Assembly: GCA_050291935.1 (NCBI GenBank)
Contig: JBNKKR010000008.1
Coordinates: forward strand, 1-64,000
Reading direction: 5' to 3'
DNA length: 64,000 bases
Source of the DNA: Desulfocapsa sp050291935
Lineage (GTDB): Bacteria > Desulfobacterota > Desulfobulbia > Desulfobulbales > Desulfocapsaceae
Shown: positions 8,363 to 16,867 of the stretch, in pieces
How positions within the stretch are numbered: the stretch's first letter is position 1
Layout: every line of letters starts with the position of its first letter
Position numbers and translations under genes: made by a program
The notes under the pieces: generated by a model
Told to the model about the DNA's origin: nothing
Seen by the model: the letters and a program-made list of their open reading frames with translations, nothing else
The model's database searches: none

Positions 8363-8870
8363 TCCTGGTGCGGAAATAGTCCAAATTGTGGACCGAGAAA
8401 ATAGGGAAACGCAGGCCGTTGCCAGATCAGTGATGCGAAAGAAAGGGCTTATTCACCGTGCCTGCTATATCCTTGTTTTTAATAAACAAGGAGAATTGTT
8501 TTTACAAAAACGAACGGACACTAAGGATCTCTATCCCTCTTGCTGGGATGTGGCAGCCGGTGGTGTGGTGTTGGCGGGTGAGTCCTACGAGGAATCTGCA
8601 AAACGAGAGTTGTTGGAAGAGTTAGGCGTTGAGGCGGGGGAGTGTAGGTTTTTATTTGATCAATATTTCGAGCAAGAAGAAAACCGGGTCTGGGGAAGGA
8701 TCTTTTCCTGTGTCCATAATGGGCCCTTTGTCTTACAGAAGGAAGAGGTGGCGGACGGATTGTTTATGGATGTGGATGCCATCTTTTCCATGCAGGAAAA
8801 AGAAGCATTTACCCCCGATGGAATCGCAATACTGCGTAAAGTTGCAGCCATGAGTAGAGATGAAAAGTAG
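8355..8870 (+). CDS. NUDIX hydrolase (YfcD-like)
   Basis: A 171-residue NUDIX hydrolase, starting MYDPGAEIVQIVD at 8355, 8 nt after AGGGAT and overlapping the upstream gene. The NUDIX box is complete and fits GX5EX7REUXEEXGU: GVVLAGESYEESAKRELLEE followed by LGV (about 70-92). The preceding HRACYILVFNKQGELFLQKR segment resembles the YfcD and isopentenyl-diphosphate isomerase-like branch. Family members hydrolyse nucleoside diphosphates linked to another moiety; the substrate here is unknown. It overlaps the helicase gene by 11 nt. Confidence 0.88.
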   Translation: MYDPGAEIVQIVDRENRETQAVARSVMRKKGLIHRACYILVFNKQGELFLQKRTDTKDLYPSCWDVAAGGVVLAGESYEESAKRELLEELGVEAGECRFLFDQYFEQEENRVWGRIFSCVHNGPFVLQKEEVADGLFMDVDAIFSMQEKEAFTPDGIAILRKVAAMSRDEK

Positions 8871-10242
8871 ATTACTTCGTGAAAAAATCGTTGCTCGCAG
8901 GATACGACAACGCAATACTATAAACCACATTATTTCCACAACATATTGGCGAAAGAGTGAGCTGTTGTCTTCTTTTGTTACGCCTGAATCCAATGGAAAG
9001 CCGACAAGACTGCGATCAAAACGAAAGAGAAAGGCTAAATGGAGCCAGGCCCTCTTCAAGGTTGAGAAAAAAGAAGGGAAAAGCAGGTTCCATGATTTTA
9101 GCTTGTCGCCTGGCCTTATGCACGGCATTGCGGATCTAAACTTTCAGTATTGCACCCCTATCCAGGAACAGAGTTTGCCAGATATTATTGCCGGTAAAGA
9201 TATACTTGGCCGGGCGGCCACCGGGACCGGAAAAAGTGCTGCCTTTTTGACCGGTATTTTTCAGCAACTTATCAGGCAACAGGTCAAAAAACGTAAGAAT
9301 GCCACCCCTCGGGCCCTTGTTATCGCGCCAACCAGGGAACTGGTGATTCAAATTGCCAAAGATGCAAGGGCCATCGGAAAATATCTGCCATTGCGGGTGG
9401 GGGAGGCCTATGGTGGTACCGATTATCAGCGGCAGCTTAAATTTTTGCAAAATAGTCAGGTGGATATTTTGGTCGCTACGCCTGGGCGCCTGCTTGATTT
9501 TACAAGAAAACGGGTGGTGAATCTGCGGGAGGCAGCAATTATGGTAATTGATGAGGCCGATCGGATGCTGGATATGGGCTTTATCCCGGATGTACGTGCC
9601 ATTATTCATCAGATTCCCAATCGTGATAAACGGCAAACGCTTATGTTTTCGGCTACCTTTACCGAGGATGTAAAGCGCTTGGCGTCCCAATGGTGCACAA
9701 GCCCGATTTCCGTTGAAACAGAGATTGAAGAAGTGGCAACGGCTACGGTGAGGCAAATTGTCTATATGACCACCAGGGAAGAAAAGTATCTTGTATTGTA
9801 TAATCTGATCCGACAACAGCAGGGTGAGCGGATCATGGTTTTTGTCAATATGAAACGGGATGTGAACAGGCTCTATAAACGGCTTCGCAGCGATGGCATC
9901 AATTGTACAGTACTTTCAGGAGATGTGCCCCAGCATAAACGAACAAGTCGTCTTGAGATGTTTCGCAGGGGCAAGGTGCAGGTGCTCATTGCAACGGATG
10001 TCGCTGGCAGGGGTATCCATATTGAAGGAATCAGCCATGTGGTGAACTATACACTTCCCTACGAACCGGAGGATTATGTGCACCGTATTGGTCGTACCGG
10101 CCGTGCTGGAAATGCCGGTATTTCTGTAAGTTTCGCCGACGAAGAGAGCTCTTTTTATTTGATGGATATTGAAGAGTATATTGGTGAGTCACTTGTCTGT
10201 GAAACCCCTCCTGAGTCTTTATTGCTTCCGGTTGGAGACTGA
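8860..10242 (+). CDS. DEAD-box ATP-dependent RNA helicase (RhlB/RhlE-like)
   Basis: A 460-residue superfamily 2 RNA helicase. In order: the Q motif (FQYCTPIQEQSLP), motif I ATGTGKS, Ia PTRELVIQI, Ib TPGRLL, II DEAD in VIDEADRMLDMGF, III SAT in MFSATF, IV VFVNMKR, V ATDVAGRGI and VI HRIGRTGRAG. All catalytic motifs are intact. The N-terminal ~75 residues are basic and Arg/Lys-rich, likely an RNA-binding extension. The Q-motif region is closest to RhlB. It closes a tightly overlapping five-gene run and probably acts in mRNA decay or ribosome maturation (family knowledge). Confidence 0.93.
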   Translation: MKSRLLREKIVARRIRQRNTINHIISTTYWRKSELLSSFVTPESNGKPTRLRSKRKRKAKWSQALFKVEKKEGKSRFHDFSLSPGLMHGIADLNFQYCTPIQEQSLPDIIAGKDILGRAATGTGKSAAFLTGIFQQLIRQQVKKRKNATPRALVIAPTRELVIQIAKDARAIGKYLPLRVGEAYGGTDYQRQLKFLQNSQVDILVATPGRLLDFTRKRVVNLREAAIMVIDEADRMLDMGFIPDVRAIIHQIPNRDKRQTLMFSATFTEDVKRLASQWCTSPISVETEIEEVATATVRQIVYMTTREEKYLVLYNLIRQQQGERIMVFVNMKRDVNRLYKRLRSDGINCTVLSGDVPQHKRTSRLEMFRRGKVQVLIATDVAGRGIHIEGISHVVNYTLPYEPEDYVHRIGRTGRAGNAGISVSFADEESSFYLMDIEEYIGESLVCETPPESLLLPVGD

Positions 10243-10267
10243 TTTTCTATAACGGTTTAAAGGGGGA

Positions 10268-10567
10268 ATGATGAATAGAATCACTAAAAAGGCATTTAAA
10301 CCAATCGATCAGGAAGAGAAAGACCTGATGGAATCGATTGAACGTGATGAGTGGCAGCCTGTTAAAAATTTTGAACAGGGAAGAAAGAAGGCAATAGAAG
10401 CTGCACGGAATACGTTGAAGAAAGATAAAAGGATAAATCTTCGCCTTTCTCAAAAGGATTATCATGAAATCCAGATCAAGGCGATTGAAGAAGGTATACC
10501 TTATCAAACACTTATTTCGAGTATTGTGCATAAATACCTAAATGGTTCCTTGGCACCTAGATCATAG
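10268..10567 (+). CDS. Orphan CopG/BrnA-like ribbon-helix-helix antitoxin
   Basis: A 99-residue protein with the layout of CopG_antitoxin/BrnA-type proteins: an acidic N-terminal toxin-binding half (EEKDLMESIERDEWQPVKN) and a C-terminal ribbon-helix-helix half (KKDKRINLRLSQKDYHEIQ, GIPYQTLISSIVHKYLNG). It would normally be paired with a BrnT/RelE-like toxin, but no toxin-sized ORF lies on either side. An AGGGGG ribosome site sits directly upstream; ATG 10271 is an alternative start with better spacing. Confidence 0.8.
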   Translation: MMNRITKKAFKPIDQEEKDLMESIERDEWQPVKNFEQGRKKAIEAARNTLKKDKRINLRLSQKDYHEIQIKAIEEGIPYQTLISSIVHKYLNGSLAPRS

Positions 10568-10940
10568 AAAAGAAACAGAACCATTTGTTCAGCTTTAATG
10601 GGCAGGAGCAGGCGGTCTTTTCTATTTTCATTTTTCGAACTATTCCAACGTCCATTACTATTGCTATTTCCGTCTTATTTGCCTGCTCCTTAACAATCCA
10701 TTATATCCTTTGTTGCTGTTGTTTTGTCATTAACAATGGCCCATCCCTTCTCTAACTGATTTTGCCAACCAATCTCGCCGGTAAAGTATATTACCAGACT
10801 TGCGCATCACCTTCTTACTATCTCGTAATCGTTTGCTAATACTATCGTAATATTAGCAGTGTAATTATTTGTCCCTGTTTTGGTTGCCACTGTCCTGTGG
10901 AACCTCGATATTCCAATTTTGTGTTAGTGGGGGAAAGATT
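10568..10940. promoter_or_regulatory. Gene-free stretch with two inverted repeats upstream of the chemosensory operon
   Basis: No gene is supported here. A 10-bp perfect inverted repeat AGGAGCAGGC (10604-10613) / GCCTGCTCCT (10681-10690) is separated by 67 nt. Nearer the kinase gene, TGCTAATA (10834-10841) and TATTAGCA (10851-10858) form an 8-bp operator-like inverted repeat with a 9-nt spacer. This region probably holds the promoter of the 10941-14088 operon. Confidence 0.4.
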
Positions 10941-13139
10941 ATGAAAAATCCGATTTCACCTCTGAAGAAGATGGGCTTGGGACTGGCGCGGACCATTAGA
11001 GGGATGTTCCGGTCAAAATATATTGAAATTATTCTTGCCGTTGCTCTGTTTATTCTCCTTGATACCGGTGTCTTAGTATTGAATTTTTACACGTCATATC
11101 AAATTGCTGACGATGCCCATGCCATTCATCTGGTCAGTCGTATGGGCACGTATAGCCAACAACTACTGCACGAGCTCTATCAAGTCCAGGAAGACGTTGC
11201 TGATCCACGTGCCGATTATGGCAAAACCATCGATGTATTGGCTGAAACGTATAAGGTTTTTGATGAAACCCTGGACGCATTTATCTATGGCGGGGAACTG
11301 ATTGGCGTTGGGCAAGGCAAGGATGCACTGCTAAAAGATACAGTTTACCGGGATACAAGTGCAGACCTGCTTACAAAGGTCGAGACTATCTGGAAGGAAT
11401 ATCGGTACAAATTGCAACCGATTGTTTATGCCTATTTCAATGATAGTGATCGTGAAGATATTTCACGCTCGACAATAGAGGCCATTTCTTATGCAAGACA
11501 AAAGAGCGATACCCTTTTACAACTTATGCGCTCTTTTTCGGTGGCGGTTGAAGGTGTGGCAAAACGTAAGGCTGAACGTTTACGCATGATTCAGTCCGTG
11601 GGGATTGGTCTTGCGGTAATCAACTTCTTGTTGATTTTATTTCATATTATAAAAAGGCTCAATGCAAGTGATACCCTGATAGAAAAGTCCAGGCGGGAAA
11701 CGGAGGATATTCTTGAAAATGTTAACGAAGGTCTATTCCTGTTGGACCGGGAATTTACCATTGGTTCCCAGCATTCAAAGAGTCTCCATGACCTTTTTAA
11801 GAAGGAAAAACTTGCCGGGCATAACTTTATTGATCTCCTCAGCCGGCTTGTGTCGGAAAAGACATTGAACAGTGTGGTGGAGTACACCGAAATTCTTTTT
11901 TCACCCCGGGTAAATGAGTCATTGATAACGGACCTTAATCCTCTCGATAACGTGGAGATACATCTTAGCATGGATGATGCTGTTTTTGATCTTCGTTACT
12001 TCAGTTTTCAATTCGCAAGAGTATATGAAAAGAAGGAATTTAACACCTTGTTGGTCACGGTTAAGGATATTACTGAGCAGGTGCAGCTCGCTGAACAACT
12101 CAAAGCTGCCAATGAAAAATCCAGCAAAGAAATTGAGATGCTACTGACAATAATTCATGTGGATGGCTCGATGCTGACTGATTTCTTGGAAAGCACAGAA
12201 GAGGGTTTAACACGGATTAATAAGATTTTAAAGAAGAAGGCAAAACGAGTTGAACATCTGCAGAACAAACTGGCATCGATTTCACGTATTGTCCATAAAC
12301 TTAAGGGGGACAGCACCGCCATTGGTCTTGATTCCCTGGTAGAAAAGTTCCATCGCTTTGAAGACCTTGTCACAACACTCAATGAAAAAAGAAATCTGAC
12401 TGGTGAGGACTTTTTACCCCTTGTTGTCTATCTCAAACAGTTGATTGCCGATTTTGTGGTTATTGCCAACTTGCAGGAGAAGATGACAAATTTAACTCTT
12501 TCTGGTGCTAGTGTTCAAAAATCATTACCCAGTGTGAATAACCCAGCCGGTAAAGCTAATGATCCAATATGGGATAGCCATTGGAAAAGTCGAATGACCA
12601 CCCTGGTTGAGAGTGTTGCCAGGGATTATGAGAAGCAGGCGATATTGGATTTGTCAGACTTTAATGCGTCGTTACTCGCGGAAAGGCAGACGGAGCCGGT
12701 GACGGATATTATTGTCCAGAGTCTTCGTAACGCCGTTGTTCATGGTTTGGAAACACCGGTTTTACGAGAAAGTGCAGGAAAACCGCGGGAGGGTAAGCTG
12801 AAGGTAGCCCTGAATAAAAATGGTGGAGGTTTGCAACTTACAATCCGCGATGATGGCCAGGGTATTGATCTTGATAAAATAAAGGCGGTGGCCCTTGCCA
12901 AAGGCTTGGTGACGGAAGGCCAGGTGACAAGTATGCAGCGTTCAAAACTGCTCTGGCTGATTTTTCAACAGGGTTTTACCACAGTGGATGAGAATGGGGT
13001 GCATGCAGGCCGCGGGGTGGGTATGGATTTGATCAAAAGCAGGGTTGAGTCGTTAAATGGTCAGATTAAGCTGAAGTTCCAAAAAGGTGAGTACACCGAA
13101 TTTCAGTACAGCTTTAATCCTGAAACTGCAGAGGCGTAG
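10941..13139 (+). CDS. Membrane-bound CheA-like hybrid sensor kinase (PilJ-type sensor, PAS, HPt, HATPase)
   Basis: A 732-residue kinase starting at ATG 10941 behind GGGGGAAAG. Order: TM1 (about 28-50), a periplasmic helical domain like the type IV pili chemotaxis transducer N-terminus (about 55-212), TM2 (about 217-237), a PAS-like region (about 252-378), an HPt helix bundle with H452 in RIVHKLKGD, and a CheA-type ATPase domain with the N box around N597 (SLRNAVVHGLE), DDGQGID (about 637-643) and GRGVGMDLIKS. It lacks the CheW-like P5 domain of true CheA. So receptor and kinase are merged in one protein. The response-regulator and CheX genes follow it in the same operon. Confidence 0.8.
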   Translation: MKNPISPLKKMGLGLARTIRGMFRSKYIEIILAVALFILLDTGVLVLNFYTSYQIADDAHAIHLVSRMGTYSQQLLHELYQVQEDVADPRADYGKTIDVLAETYKVFDETLDAFIYGGELIGVGQGKDALLKDTVYRDTSADLLTKVETIWKEYRYKLQPIVYAYFNDSDREDISRSTIEAISYARQKSDTLLQLMRSFSVAVEGVAKRKAERLRMIQSVGIGLAVINFLLILFHIIKRLNASDTLIEKSRRETEDILENVNEGLFLLDREFTIGSQHSKSLHDLFKKEKLAGHNFIDLLSRLVSEKTLNSVVEYTEILFSPRVNESLITDLNPLDNVEIHLSMDDAVFDLRYFSFQFARVYEKKEFNTLLVTVKDITEQVQLAEQLKAANEKSSKEIEMLLTIIHVDGSMLTDFLESTEEGLTRINKILKKKAKRVEHLQNKLASISRIVHKLKGDSTAIGLDSLVEKFHRFEDLVTTLNEKRNLTGEDFLPLVVYLKQLIADFVVIANLQEKMTNLTLSGASVQKSLPSVNNPAGKANDPIWDSHWKSRMTTLVESVARDYEKQAILDLSDFNASLLAERQTEPVTDIIVQSLRNAVVHGLETPVLRESAGKPREGKLKVALNKNGGGLQLTIRDDGQGIDLDKIKAVALAKGLVTEGQVTSMQRSKLLWLIFQQGFTTVDENGVHAGRGVGMDLIKSRVESLNGQIKLKFQKGEYTEFQYSFNPETAEA

Positions 13140-13163
13140 TATATCCGATCCTCAGTAATCTGA

Positions 13164-13244
13164 TAGATAGCGTTGAGCAAATAAGTCGCTCACCCCAGTT
13201 TACACCACTCAAGGTGCTACTGAAAACAGTGCCTTGGCGGTATA
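13164..13244 (+). repeat. Dispersed palindromic repeat, divergent long copy D
   Basis: This intergenic copy shares TTGAGC...GCTCA, ACCACTCAAGGTG.TACTGAAAA and a CCTTGGCGGTATA tail with the copies at 30317, 35621, 40876 and 41126. It includes the central CACTCAAGGTG hairpin found in the 35.6-kb copy but missing from the two short copies. Its GGTATAAGG end runs into the ribosome binding site of the downstream response-regulator gene. Confidence 0.6.
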
Positions 13245-13255
13245 AGGAGATTGTT

Positions 13256-13642
13256 ATGAAGATGCTTGTAGTTGATGATTCGTTAATCGTCAGAAGAAAG
13301 ATTGAGCGGGAGATCAATCTGCCCGAACTTGATACCGTGTATACGGCGATTGACGGTCTGGATGCCATAGAGGTGTTTTTGGCCAATAAACCCGATTTGG
13401 TGACCATGGACCTGACCATGCCTTCAATGGAAGGCACAGAATGCGTGAAGGAACTGGTGTCCATTGACCCTAATGCGGTTATTTTGGTTATTTCGGCCCT
13501 TGCTGATAAGGCCACAGCGATCAAGGCTGTGAAGCAAGGTGCCTATGGATTTTTATGTAAACCGTTTAGTGAGAGCGAACTTAACGATGCCCTCACCAAG
13601 TGTATAGCATTTCGAAAAGAACTGCTTGAAGGAAGAGTATGA
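13256..13642 (+). CDS. CheY-like single-domain response regulator
   Basis: A 128-residue stand-alone receiver domain from ATG 13256, behind AAGGAGA. Conserved residues: DD near 7-8 (MLVVDDS), phospho-acceptor Asp near 53 (LVTMDLTMP), Ser in VISALADK and Lys in LCKPF. No output domain. It is the obvious phosphorylation target of the upstream HPt/CheA-like kinase and is coupled by an ATGA overlap to the CheX gene. Confidence 0.92.
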   Translation: MKMLVVDDSLIVRRKIEREINLPELDTVYTAIDGLDAIEVFLANKPDLVTMDLTMPSMEGTECVKELVSIDPNAVILVISALADKATAIKAVKQGAYGFLCKPFSESELNDALTKCIAFRKELLEGRV

Positions 13643-14088
13643 TTGCAGAGAGAGATATAGAGGTTTTTATCGATGGGATTAAACACTATTTTCATGCCAG
13701 CACGGATAATGATATTGTGGTTGAAACCCCGTATCTTATTGAAACCGACGAGATAGTCATCAATGACTACACGGGTATTATCGGTGTTTCCGGAGAACGA
13801 AAGGGCTTTGTTCTGGTGTCTGCACCGGAAAAAATGTTGCGTCATCTGGTGTTAAGCCTTGGAGAGGAGAAGGCTTCTCCATATCTTATCTATGACGTCA
13901 TAGGTGAGGTGGCCAATACCATTTCCGGAAATGCCCGCCGTTCATTTGGTTCGGGATTTATGATCTCCGTTCCTCTCATTGTTAAAGGACAGCCGGAGCG
14001 GATCGGAACCGTGAGTGACAGCCATGGCTACGTTATTCCCGCTCACTGGCATACCTACCCATTTCAACTGGTGGTATCACTCAAATAG
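13639..14088 (+). CDS. cheX: CheX-like CheY-phosphate phosphatase
   Basis: A 149-residue CheC/CheX-family protein (PF13690-like). The active-site helix has the E-x2-N pattern: GEVANTISGNARR (about 93-105). CheX proteins dephosphorylate CheY-P and act as dimers. Gene order kinase-CheY-CheX gives a complete phosphorylation-dephosphorylation cycle. The end of the operon is marked by the palindromic element at 14095. Confidence 0.82.
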   Translation: MIAERDIEVFIDGIKHYFHASTDNDIVVETPYLIETDEIVINDYTGIIGVSGERKGFVLVSAPEKMLRHLVLSLGEEKASPYLIYDVIGEVANTISGNARRSFGSGFMISVPLIVKGQPERIGTVSDSHGYVIPAHWHTYPFQLVVSLK

Positions 14089-14094
14089 GCCACT

Positions 14095-14237
14095 AGGAGA
14101 CTGTCCGAGAATGCCCTTTTCCCCCAACTCTTCGTTGTTTTGAAAATTTTATCCTCGGAATATTAGGTATATGCCTGTGGTAAAATTTTCAAAACGGTTC
14201 GATTTGTAGAAAAATTGCTATTCTCGGACAAGCTCCT
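14095..14237. mobile_element. 143-bp palindromic MITE-like element
   Basis: The ends are 18-bp inverted repeats with two mismatches: AGGAGACTGTCCGAGAAT (14095-14112) and its partner at 14220-14237. A second perfect 14-bp inverted repeat, TTTTGAAAATTTTA (14138-14151) / TAAAATTTTCAAAA (14181-14194), shares the same centre (about 14166). It has no coding capacity and lies exactly between two converging genes. This fits a small non-autonomous transposable element that may also act as a bidirectional terminator; no matching transposase is in the window. Confidence 0.6.
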
Positions 14238-14246
14238 CGTAAAGGG

Positions 14247-14744
14247 TTATTTGATAGCTTTGGCAGCCTGTTGTAATCGTTCTTCACTCCAGGCTTGTAT
14301 TGGCATTCCACTTACCATAATAAGCATGTTGTTACGATATACTGCCAGTTGCCCCATGGAGCTATTGGAGTAGCCGGGATCTCCGTTCACATCCAGAGGC
14401 TTTATCCCATCTCCAAGGCCTTGTTCTGTGAGCGAACGTATATCCACGTCCCTGCTTACCTTCATATCGCTCCCAGGAGATAAAAGCTGCACAAGCAGGG
14501 TAAAGCTTTCATTGATTGCTTCATCTGTATAGTTGCAACGGGAGTGGACAAGCTTTCCTTTTCGCTCGCGGTTTGTTTCTTTTGCATTAACAAAATTACC
14601 GTTGGTTGCGCTACTAATCGCTGCTGTAGGTAGCATTGCGCAGGCTCCAGCAGGGAGGCTCTGTTTGTCTTTTGCCACAGCATTGCCTGATACAATAAAA
14701 ATGCAAATGGCGATGGTTACGATGCTAAATGATATAGTTTTCAT
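14247..14744 (-). CDS. Exported protein of unknown function
   Basis: A 165-residue protein with a signal peptide (MKTISFSIVTIAICIFIVSGNAVA, cleavage near 24). The mature part has two Cys residues (GACAMLP near 35 and SRCNY near 70) that could form a disulfide, a region rich in short strands, and a C-terminal helix (EERLQQAAKAIK). I do not recognise the family. Its start overlaps the stop of the ankyrin gene (4 nt), so the two are co-translated and may work together in the cell envelope. Confidence 0.7.
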   Translation of the reverse strand: MKTISFSIVTIAICIFIVSGNAVAKDKQSLPAGACAMLPTAAISSATNGNFVNAKETNRERKGKLVHSRCNYTDEAINESFTLLVQLLSPGSDMKVSRDVDIRSLTEQGLGDGIKPLDVNGDPGYSNSSMGQLAVYRNNMLIMVSGMPIQAWSEERLQQAAKAIK

Positions 14745-16045
14745 GGTGTCTCCTTGTTTGAGATAGGTATTGTCTCTCCCTTCTTTGCCCCTTGTGTTGT
14801 AAGATATTGAACCAGCGCGCTATTCCCGGACTTGATGGCAAGATCAAGTGCTGTGTTTCTATGAAGATCCAGTACATTTGGTTTAGCTCCTAAAGCAATC
14901 AGTAGTTTACACATCTCAAGGTTGCCCTTTTTAGCGGCGACATGGAGTGCTGTTCTTAGTACCCAGGTATTGTTATAGGGATTGATTTTTGCTCCATGTT
15001 TGATAAGTAGTTTGGCCATTTGCAGGTGGCCGTTTTGCACTGCATAAAAGAGTGGCGGATCGGTGAGGTTCTTGTCGTTGGGATCCGCGTGATGTTGTAA
15101 AAGAATTTTGGCGATTTCGATTTTGCCATCTTTTGCAGCAAAGGTGAGTGCTGAAATACCACCTGGCGCAATGGAGTGAACATTTGCACCGGCATCAATG
15201 AGCAGGGAGACCACTTCTAACTGTCCGTTTTCCACAGCTAGTAGAAGGGGTGGACGGATCTGTTTGGTGGAGTCTGCTGTCTTCCCCTCAATATTAGCAC
15301 CATTTTCCAGCAGTAAACGGACGATTGTAGAATATCCGGAATAGGCGGCCGCATGCAAGGGAGTATAGTTGTCAGGCGAAGAAAGGAAATTAACCGGAGC
15401 TCCAGTCCGAATCAGATGTTTGGTTTTTTCCAAATCACCTTTTACTACCGCGTTGTAAAGTGCGCGTTCAGAAAAAGTGCCGACAGCTCCGTGTGATGCA
15501 AAAAGTTCAGCAATATCGTTTTGTTTTGTTTGGATGGCAAGATCTAAAGGGGTCGCGCCTTCAGTTGTTTTAAGGTCCAAGCGCGCACCATTTGCAAGCA
15601 GCGTCTTAACAATCTTTATGTGCTTATGGTAGACAGCAAAATGTATAGGAGTCCAACCTCTTTCTTCTTGGGGAGATGGATTTGCTCCACTGGCAAGGAG
15701 CATTGCAACTATGCTTTGATTACCTGATTTGGCCGCAATATGTAAACAGGTCCAATGGCCTTCCTCGGTAAAATAGTTAACATCAGCCCCCTGTCTGAGC
15801 AAACGTTGCACAACCTTTCCCTCTTGATTGTAAACTGCTCTGTATAATGTTTCCCCCATTTGCTCTTGCGTTACAACTCGTCGAGATGCGGTGAGAGAAT
15901 GTTGTTTGCAGCTTATAAGTGGTATTGTTAAAAGAATAGAAACGAATAAAACGAGCACACTGTTTTTATTCCACCACGGCACAGGTTTCGTTTGAGTAGA
16001 CGAATCACTTAACTGAGCATTAGTGGGCAGTTGTCTTAAACGCAT
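14741..16045 (-). CDS. Membrane-anchored ankyrin-repeat protein
   Basis: A 434-residue protein from ATG 16045, 8 nt after GGGAGG; an upstream ATG at 16096 is less likely. After a short cytoplasmic tail there is one hydrophobic segment (about 29-45, LVLFVSILLTIPLISC), so the rest is probably periplasmic or lipid-anchored. About nine to ten ankyrin repeats follow, with TPLHAAAYSG, TPIHFAVYHK and TALDLAIKSG-type motifs. Ankyrin repeats bind other proteins; the partner may be the exported protein coupled to it. Confidence 0.88.
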   Translation of the reverse strand: MRLRQLPTNAQLSDSSTQTKPVPWWNKNSVLVLFVSILLTIPLISCKQHSLTASRRVVTQEQMGETLYRAVYNQEGKVVQRLLRQGADVNYFTEEGHWTCLHIAAKSGNQSIVAMLLASGANPSPQEERGWTPIHFAVYHKHIKIVKTLLANGARLDLKTTEGATPLDLAIQTKQNDIAELFASHGAVGTFSERALYNAVVKGDLEKTKHLIRTGAPVNFLSSPDNYTPLHAAAYSGYSTIVRLLLENGANIEGKTADSTKQIRPPLLLAVENGQLEVVSLLIDAGANVHSIAPGGISALTFAAKDGKIEIAKILLQHHADPNDKNLTDPPLFYAVQNGHLQMAKLLIKHGAKINPYNNTWVLRTALHVAAKKGNLEMCKLLIALGAKPNVLDLHRNTALDLAIKSGNSALVQYLTTQGAKKGETIPISNKETP

Positions 16046-16240
16046 AAAAAGCGCCTCCCTTCTGTTTGTTTTGCGTTGTCTCTTCCTTACAAGCATTTGA
16101 GTATTGTATAGTATATGTTTACGTCATAAGCAATAACGGGTATACAGCAGCGTTACTTTGTTGCTGGGTTTTGTCTGTGGCAAACCCTTTTCCGGTGTAT
16201 TGGAAGAGGAAAGGTAAGGAATAAAAAGGAGAATCATTTT

Positions 16241-16813
16241 ATGCAAAGATGTGAATGGGCAAATGCAAGTCACTTGGAAACAGCGTACCATGACAAAGAA
16301 TGGGGTGTTCCGGAGCATGACGATCGGCGCCTTTTTGAAATGCTTATATTGGAAGGGGCTCAGGCTGGTTTGAGCTGGGCAACAATTCTTAAAAAGCGTG
16401 ATGGCTATTTACGGGCATTTGATAATTTTGAAGCGGAGAAAATAGCTATATATTCACCCGCTAAAATTGAGTCTCTTTTGCAAGATCCCGGAATTGTACG
16501 AAATAAACTCAAGATATATGCGGCCATAGAAAACGCCAAATGCTTTTTAGCCATGCAAAGTGAATATGGCAGTTTTGATTCTTATATCTGGTCATTTGTT
16601 GGTGGAAAGCCCCTCCAGAATAGCTGGCAGTCCATGGATGAAGTTCCCGCAACTTCGCCTGAATCTGAAAAAATGAGCAAAGATTTAAAGAAGAAGGGTT
16701 TTAAATTTGTTGGGCCTACCACCTGTTATGCCTTTATGCAATCCGTCGGTATGGTAAATGATCATACCGTTTCCTGTTTTAGATATGAAGAGGTTAAAAA
16801 GCTGGGAGAGTAA
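16241..16813 (+). CDS. tag: DNA-3-methyladenine glycosylase I
   Basis: A 190-residue Tag-family base-excision enzyme that removes 3-methyladenine from alkylated DNA. It starts with the typical RCEWA motif and contains YHDKEWG, LILEGAQAGLSWATILKKR and VGPTTCYAFMQSVGMVNDH. The zinc ligands of the family are present: Cys near 4, His near 17, and the C-terminal His and Cys in NDHTVSCF. A strong AAAGGAG site precedes the ATG. Confidence 0.95.
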   Translation: MQRCEWANASHLETAYHDKEWGVPEHDDRRLFEMLILEGAQAGLSWATILKKRDGYLRAFDNFEAEKIAIYSPAKIESLLQDPGIVRNKLKIYAAIENAKCFLAMQSEYGSFDSYIWSFVGGKPLQNSWQSMDEVPATSPESEKMSKDLKKKGFKFVGPTTCYAFMQSVGMVNDHTVSCFRYEEVKKLGE

Positions 16814-16867
16814 TTCCATGGATACTCTTTGGAATCAGAAGGAAAAGATAAGGATATCTTATTGAAA

